Assembly (NCBI RefSeq): GCF_947259555.1 | Contig: NZ_CAMYMD010000025.1 | Location: 1 to 64,000, forward strand | Reading direction: 5' to 3' | DNA: 64,000 nucleotides | From: an uncultured Roseovarius sp. | GTDB taxonomy: Bacteria; Pseudomonadota; Alphaproteobacteria; Rhodobacterales; Rhodobacteraceae | Part shown: positions 59,716-64,000 of the stretch, piece after piece | How the letters are laid out: every line of letters begins with the position of its first letter | How positions within the stretch are numbered: the stretch's first letter is position 1 | Program-made: the position numbers and the translations under genes | The notes under the pieces: generated by a model | What the model was told of the DNA's origin: nothing | Database searches by the model: none | What the model saw: only the letters and a program-made list of their open reading frames with translations

Positions 59716-62638
59716 TGCTGCGGCCTTCCCTTACAGCATTTTCCGACGCCCTGTCGAAGATTTCCGCGATATGCAGCGCGCGGCGGTCGGTGCCGTCGGC
59801 GATTTGGTGGCGGCAGGAGGTGCCGTTGGCGATCAGAAGATCGTCGGACGCGGCGGCGTGTACGGCGGGCAGCAGAGACAATTCGCCCATTTTCAGCGAG
59901 ACCTCGATGGTTTCCGCCTGATAGCCGAACACCCCCGCCATGCCGCAGCAACTGCTCTCGATGGTTTGCGGGTCGAGCCCGGGGATCAATGCGAGGGCCT
60001 GGCCCATATCGCCCATCACGCCCGCCGCTTTCTGATGGCAATGGCCGTGAACGTGAGCAGTCTGGCCCAAACGGCCAAGGGACAGCTTGAGCTTTCCGGC
60101 GCGAGATTGGCGGGCGATGAATTCTTCGAAGAGATAGGCGTTTTCCGACAACAGGCGCGCATCCTCGCCGGGCAGGAGTGTCAGAAACTCGTCGCGCAGG
60201 GTCAGCAGGCACGACGGCTCCAGCCCCACCACAGGCACGCCCGCGCGGATATGCGGCAGGAGCGCATCGAGAGTGCGCCGCGCCTCGGCGCGGGCCTTGT
60301 CGATCATCCCCGCCGCCAGATAGGTGCGGCCACAGCAGAGCGGGCGACCGGGGGCATTTGCGGTGATCACCTCGTATCCCGCACGCGACAGCACGCGCAG
60401 AGCAGCGCGGGGAATGTCCGGCTCCATCCAGCGGTTGAACGTGTCAGCGAAGAGAATAACCTTGCCTGCCTTTGTCGCGGCACGGGCGCGCTTTACCTCC
60501 GAATCGCGGAAATAATCCCCGCGAAACATCGGCAGGGACCGCCCACGTGCCAGTCCGGTGACCCGCTCACCTATGCTGGCGAGAAACGGCACCCGGTTGC
60601 GCAGGGCGATGAGACCGCGCAGCGCCACGGCAATCCGCGCATAGCGCGGCATTTCGGCGATCAGGCGCGCCCGCAGACCGAACCCCAGTTTCTGGCCGCG
60701 CTGATAGAGCACCTCGGTTTTCATCCTGGCCATGTCCACGCCGGTGGGGCATTCGCGCTTGCAGGCCTTGCAGCCCACGCAAAGCTTCATCGTCTCGGCC
60801 ATCTCGTTCGAGAACAGCGCGTCCTTGCCGAGGCGGCCCGAGAGCGCGAGGCGCAGCGTGTTGGCACGGCCCCGCGTCACGTCGCGCTCATCGCGTGTCA
60901 CACGGTAGCTGGGGCACATCGCGCCGCCCGCCAGCTTGCGGCAGGCACCGTTATTATTGCACATCTCGACCGCGCCCTGAAATCCGCCGCCCTTGCCGGG
61001 CCAGGCAGACCAGTCATGCCCGGTCTTGAGATCGGCGAAATCATAGCCCGGCGGATAGCGCATCAGGCTGCGGTCATCCATCTTCGGCGCATGCACGATT
61101 TTGCCGGGGTTGAGGCGGGTGTCGGGATCGAAGGCAGCCTTGACCTCCTCGAAGGCGCGCAGGATGCGGGGGCCGAACATCGCGCCATGAAATTCCGAGC
61201 GCACGATTCCATCGCCATGCTCGCCGGAATGCGAGCCCTTGTACTCGCGCACCATCTCGAACGCGGCTTCGGCGATCTCGCGCATCTTGCGCACGTCCTG
61301 CTCCAGTTTGAGGTTGAGCACCGGGCGCACATGCAGGCAGCCTTCGGAGGCGTGGGCATACCATGTGCCAGTGGTGCCGTGCTGGTGGAACACCTCGGTC
61401 AGCCGGTCGGTGTAATCAGCCAGATGGTCGAGCGGCACGGCGCAATCCTCGACGAAGGACACCGGCTTGCCCTCGTCCTTCATCGACATCATGATGTTGA
61501 GCCCCGCTTTGCGTAACTCGCCGATCTCGGCGGCAAGGGCCATGTCCCAGACCTCGACGACGCCGCCCTCGTGGCTGCCGCCCTTACCGAAACCATAGCC
61601 AAGATCTGACAAGGTATCGAAGAGGCGGGCCATGTTCTCTTCGTTCTCGGGCGGGCTGTCGGCGAATTCCACCAGCAGCATCGCCGCCGGGTCGCCCCTC
61701 ACGAATTGCTCCAGCGTCTTTGCATAGAGCGGGATCGCGCGGGCGAGGTCAATCATGGTGCTGTCCACCAGTTCGACCGAGGTCGGGCCAAGGGCGACCA
61801 GTGATTTCGCGGCCTCCATCGCGGCGCGGAAGGTGGGGAAGTGGCATACCCCAAGAACGCGGGTCTTGGAGGGTAGCGGCGACAGCTTGATCTCTATGGC
61901 GGTGGAGGTGGCGAGCGTGCCCTCGGATCCGATCAGCAGATGGGCGAGGTTGATGGGCGTGTCGCCGGGCACAAGCGCATCGATATTGTAGCCGCCGACG
62001 CGGCGCTGCACCTGCGGGAAGCGGGCGGCGATCTCATTGGCCTCGCGCGCGCCCAGATCGAGCATCTGGCGCAGCAACGATTCGGGCACACGATTGCCCG
62101 ATCCGGGGCCGAAATCGAATGGGATGCCATCGGCAAGAAACCCCTCGATTCGGGCGACATTGTCCCGCGTCGTGCCATAGCGCAGCGAGCGCGAGCCGCA
62201 GGAATTGTTGCCGACCATGCCGCCGATGGTGGCGCGCGAGGCGGTGGAGACATCGACAGGAAACCACAATCCGTGCGGTTTCAGAGCGCGGTTGAGATCA
62301 TCCAGAACAATCCCCGGTTCGACCACCGCGCGCCGCCCTTCTACATCCAGCTCCAGGATACGGTTGAGGTGTTTGGAGCAATCCACGATAAGCCCGGAAT
62401 TCACCGTCTGCCCGCATTGCGAGGTGCCGCCGCCGCGCATTGTGAGCGGGATTTCGGCGGTACGCGCGGCCTCAATGGCGACGGCGATATCCTCTGGTGC
62501 ACGCGGTACGATCACGCCTGCGGGCATGATCTGATAGATCGAGGCATCGGTCGCATAACGCCCGCGCGAAAACGCATCGAAGCGGGTTTCTCCCCGCACC
62601 TCGCGGCTGAGGCGGTCTTTAATGGCGCTGTCCAGCAT
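59708..62638 (-). CDS. FAD- and Fe-S-containing hydroxyacid dehydrogenase (YdiJ/D-2-hydroxyglutarate type)
   Basis: The start is the ATG at 62638. The 976-residue protein has an FAD_binding_4 domain (MRGGGTSQCGQ near residue 68, then GIVGNNSCGSRSLRYGTT-like sequence) and an oxidase C domain. Then come two [4Fe-4S] sites (near residues 565 and 620; CVGCKACKRECPTG is the second), and two CCG domains (RPLCCGRTYLA, SCCGMAGVFGY). The length and order match YdiJ-like enzymes that oxidise D-2-hydroxy acids. Divergence from a serine-glyoxylate aminotransferase suggests a role in glycolate or hydroxyacid metabolism, but the substrate is unproven. Confidence 0.9.
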   Translation of the reverse strand: MLDSAIKDRLSREVRGETRFDAFSRGRYATDASIYQIMPAGVIVPRAPEDIAVAIEAARTAEIPLTMRGGGTSQCGQTVNSGLIVDCSKHLNRILELDVEGRRAVVEPGIVLDDLNRALKPHGLWFPVDVSTASRATIGGMVGNNSCGSRSLRYGTTRDNVARIEGFLADGIPFDFGPGSGNRVPESLLRQMLDLGAREANEIAARFPQVQRRVGGYNIDALVPGDTPINLAHLLIGSEGTLATSTAIEIKLSPLPSKTRVLGVCHFPTFRAAMEAAKSLVALGPTSVELVDSTMIDLARAIPLYAKTLEQFVRGDPAAMLLVEFADSPPENEENMARLFDTLSDLGYGFGKGGSHEGGVVEVWDMALAAEIGELRKAGLNIMMSMKDEGKPVSFVEDCAVPLDHLADYTDRLTEVFHQHGTTGTWYAHASEGCLHVRPVLNLKLEQDVRKMREIAEAAFEMVREYKGSHSGEHGDGIVRSEFHGAMFGPRILRAFEEVKAAFDPDTRLNPGKIVHAPKMDDRSLMRYPPGYDFADLKTGHDWSAWPGKGGGFQGAVEMCNNNGACRKLAGGAMCPSYRVTRDERDVTRGRANTLRLALSGRLGKDALFSNEMAETMKLCVGCKACKRECPTGVDMARMKTEVLYQRGQKLGFGLRARLIAEMPRYARIAVALRGLIALRNRVPFLASIGERVTGLARGRSLPMFRGDYFRDSEVKRARAATKAGKVILFADTFNRWMEPDIPRAALRVLSRAGYEVITANAPGRPLCCGRTYLAAGMIDKARAEARRTLDALLPHIRAGVPVVGLEPSCLLTLRDEFLTLLPGEDARLLSENAYLFEEFIARQSRAGKLKLSLGRLGQTAHVHGHCHQKAAGVMGDMGQALALIPGLDPQTIESSCCGMAGVFGYQAETIEVSLKMGELSLLPAVHAAASDDLLIANGTSCRHQIADGTDRRALHIAEIFDRASENAVREGRSNG

Positions 62639-62673
62639 GGTCCCCCGATCCGGTGGTGGTTTGAGATAATGTC

Positions 62674-62702
62674 TTGACAGAATATTGAATTCAGAATTCA
62701 AT
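62674..62702 (+). promoter_or_regulatory. Promoter of sgaA overlapped by a perfect 19-base palindrome
   Basis: TTGACA (62674-62679) and TTCAAT (62697-62702) are 17 bases apart. The palindrome ATTGAATTC-A-GAATTCAAT (62684-62702) covers the spacer and -10 box. Length and form suit a GntR dimer; the GntR gene lies in the divergent operon. Confidence 0.65.
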
Positions 62703-62783
62703 TCAACAAAATTCACCTGCATCCGAGTCTTCGCTACTCGGCCCCTCACGGGCGCAGGTGCCGTCATCTTGGGGAGGAACGAC

Positions 62784-63968
62784 ATGCCTGCTGGCCGCCA
62801 TTTTCTGCAAATTCCCGGGCCGTCGAACGTGCCTGACCGCATCCTGCGGGCGATGGATTATCCGACGATGGATCACCGTGGACCGGCCTTTGCCGATGTC
62901 GGGCGCAAGGCGCTGGAAGGGATGAAGAGTATCTTCAAGACCGAATCCCGCGTGGTGATCTACCCGTCTTCGGGCACCGGCGCGTGGGAGGCCGCAATGG
63001 TCAACACGCTGTCGCCCGGTGACACGGTGCTGATGTACGAGACCGGCCATTTCGCGATGCTGTGGAAGAAACTGGCCGAAAAGCTGGGCCTGAATCCGGT
63101 GTTCATCGAGGGCGATTGGCGTGGCGGTGCCGATGCCGCAGCCATCGAAGAGCATTTGCGTGGCGACACAGGCCACGAGATCAAGGCGGTTTGCGTTGTG
63201 CATAACGAGACCTCGACCGGGTCTGTCACCGATGTCGCCGCTGTGCGCCGGGCCATCGACGCGGCGGGGCATTCGGCGTTGTTGATGGTCGATACGATTT
63301 CCTCGCTCGCCTCGGTCGATTTCCGGCATGACGAATGGGGCGTGGATGTCACCGTGTCTGGCTCGCAAAAGGGACTTATGCTGCCGCCCGGCCTGTCGTT
63401 CAACGCTGTCAGCGACAAGGCGATGAAGGCCTCCGAGAGCGCCAGGCTCATTCGCTCTTACTGGAGCTGGGCCGAGATGGCGGGCCCGAACGACACCGGC
63501 TATTTCCCCTACACGCCCGCGACCAATCTGCTTTACGGTCTAAACGAGGCGATCGACATGCTGCACGAGGAAGGGCTGGAAAATGTCTTTGCCCGGCATC
63601 GGCGGCACGGTGCTGCAGCGCGCGCGGCGGTCGAGGCCTGGGGGCTGGAGGTGCTGTGCAACACCCCCTCCGACCGCTCGCCGGTACTGACGGCGGTGAT
63701 GGTGCCCGAGGGGCATTCGGCCGACAATTTCCGCGCTGTCACCTTGCGCAATTACGACATGTCGCTTGGCAACGGCCTCTCGAAGGTCGCCGACCGGGTT
63801 TTCCGGATCGGACACCTGGGCGATTTCAACGATCTGATGCTGATCGGCACGCTGGCCGGTGTGGAGATGGGCCTGCGCGATGCAGGCGTGCCCTACCGCG
63901 CGGGCGGCGTGCAGGCCGCGATGGAGGTACTGGGCGAGACTGCCCCCGCCAATCGCGCCGCCGCCTGA
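62784..63968 (+). CDS. sgaA: Serine-glyoxylate aminotransferase (class V)
   Basis: The ATG at 62784 has GGGGAGGA upstream. The 394-residue enzyme begins HFLQIPGPSNVPDRILRAM, with YPSSGTGAWEAAMVNTLSPG near residue 60 and the PLP lysine Lys196 in VSGSQKGLMLPPG. Class V family members of this type convert serine and glyoxylate to hydroxypyruvate and glycine in the serine cycle or photorespiration-like metabolism. It is preceded by a promoter with a palindrome and is followed by another ribosome site. Confidence 0.88.
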   Translation: MPAGRHFLQIPGPSNVPDRILRAMDYPTMDHRGPAFADVGRKALEGMKSIFKTESRVVIYPSSGTGAWEAAMVNTLSPGDTVLMYETGHFAMLWKKLAEKLGLNPVFIEGDWRGGADAAAIEEHLRGDTGHEIKAVCVVHNETSTGSVTDVAAVRRAIDAAGHSALLMVDTISSLASVDFRHDEWGVDVTVSGSQKGLMLPPGLSFNAVSDKAMKASESARLIRSYWSWAEMAGPNDTGYFPYTPATNLLYGLNEAIDMLHEEGLENVFARHRRHGAAARAAVEAWGLEVLCNTPSDRSPVLTAVMVPEGHSADNFRAVTLRNYDMSLGNGLSKVADRVFRIGHLGDFNDLMLIGTLAGVEMGLRDAGVPYRAGGVQAAMEVLGETAPANRAAA

Positions 63969-63985
63969 CGGCGGATGTTCCGCGC

Positions 63986-63996
63986 GGGAGGAGGAG
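63986..63996 (+). promoter_or_regulatory. Ribosome-binding site of a gene beyond the window
   Basis: GGGAGGAGGAG lies just after the sgaA stop and near the window edge. A co-transcribed gene probably starts right after base 64000. Confidence 0.5.
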
Positions 63997-64000
63997 CCTG

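Noticed and set aside
59318-61516. A 732-codon open frame opposite the FAD/Fe-S dehydrogenase
   Set aside because: Antisense shadow of a well-supported 976-residue enzyme; composition is low-complexity Arg/His/Ala.

Overview
The window is GC-rich, has short gaps and many 1-8 base gene overlaps, and carries a complete thiosulfate-oxidising sox locus together with TRAP, TAXI and TctABC transporters. It looks like a chromosomal segment of a marine-type alphaproteobacterium of the Rhodobacterales (Roseobacter group). That placement is inferred from gene content and order; no rRNA or tRNA gene is present. I see no insertion sequence, prophage or CRISPR array.

Region 1 (1-14.7 kb) is the sulfur locus. 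Leftward genes are soxV-W-X-Y-Z-A-B-C-D-E-F plus a DUF302 gene and a window-truncated YeeE/YedE transporter. Rightward genes are soxS, soxR and soxT. A second leftward unit holds pmpA, pmpB and an ETHE1-like persulfide dioxygenase. SoxR is an ArsR repressor whose two cysteines have SqrR/BigR spacing. ATTC-N8-GAAT-like sites, one of them perfect, lie at the soxX, soxV/soxS and pmpA promoters, with a weaker one in the soxB leader. A rho-independent terminator splits soxXYZA from soxBCDEF.

Region 2 (14.7-26.8 kb) is nutrient uptake: UspA with a TAXI-TRAP transporter, an RpiR regulator, an aminotransferase-BKACE pair, TctABC, and a LysR-TauE pair. It ends in three back-to-back perfect palindromes.

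Region 3 (26.8-31.6 kb) is one tightly overlapping operon for a second succinate dehydrogenase/fumarate reductase-like complex and a two-subunit class I fumarase. Its flavoprotein lacks the usual FAD-linking histidine.

Region 4 (31.9-35.8 kb) is the Anbu cluster: a permuted ATP-grasp enzyme, an alpha-E protein, a transglutaminase and a proteasome-like peptidase. Region 5 (35.8-43.8 kb) is a fused HyuA-HyuB hydrolase divergent from a DctPQM TRAP transporter, a MarR-type regulator and a BASS-like carrier.

Region 6 (44-49 kb) is the least ordinary part. It has a membrane protein with a degenerate receiver domain, a DUF3307 protein, a cyclase-TolB-TPR protein, and an FAD amine-oxidase-like protein whose two halves are in swapped order, apparently a circular permutation.

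Region 7 (49-59 kb) is a LysR regulator divergent from a polyamine-type ABC transporter. The operon continues with an aminotransferase, a BKACE, a GNAT acetyltransferase, an acetylpolyamine amidohydrolase-like deacetylase and a DauA-like FAD dehydrogenase. These enzyme classes fit import and breakdown of a cationic beta-amino acid such as beta-lysine or N-acetyl-beta-lysine through acetylated intermediates. Region 8 (59-64 kb) is a GntR regulator and a YdiJ-like FAD/Fe-S dehydrogenase divergent from a serine-glyoxylate aminotransferase, with a perfect 19-base palindrome in the shared promoter.
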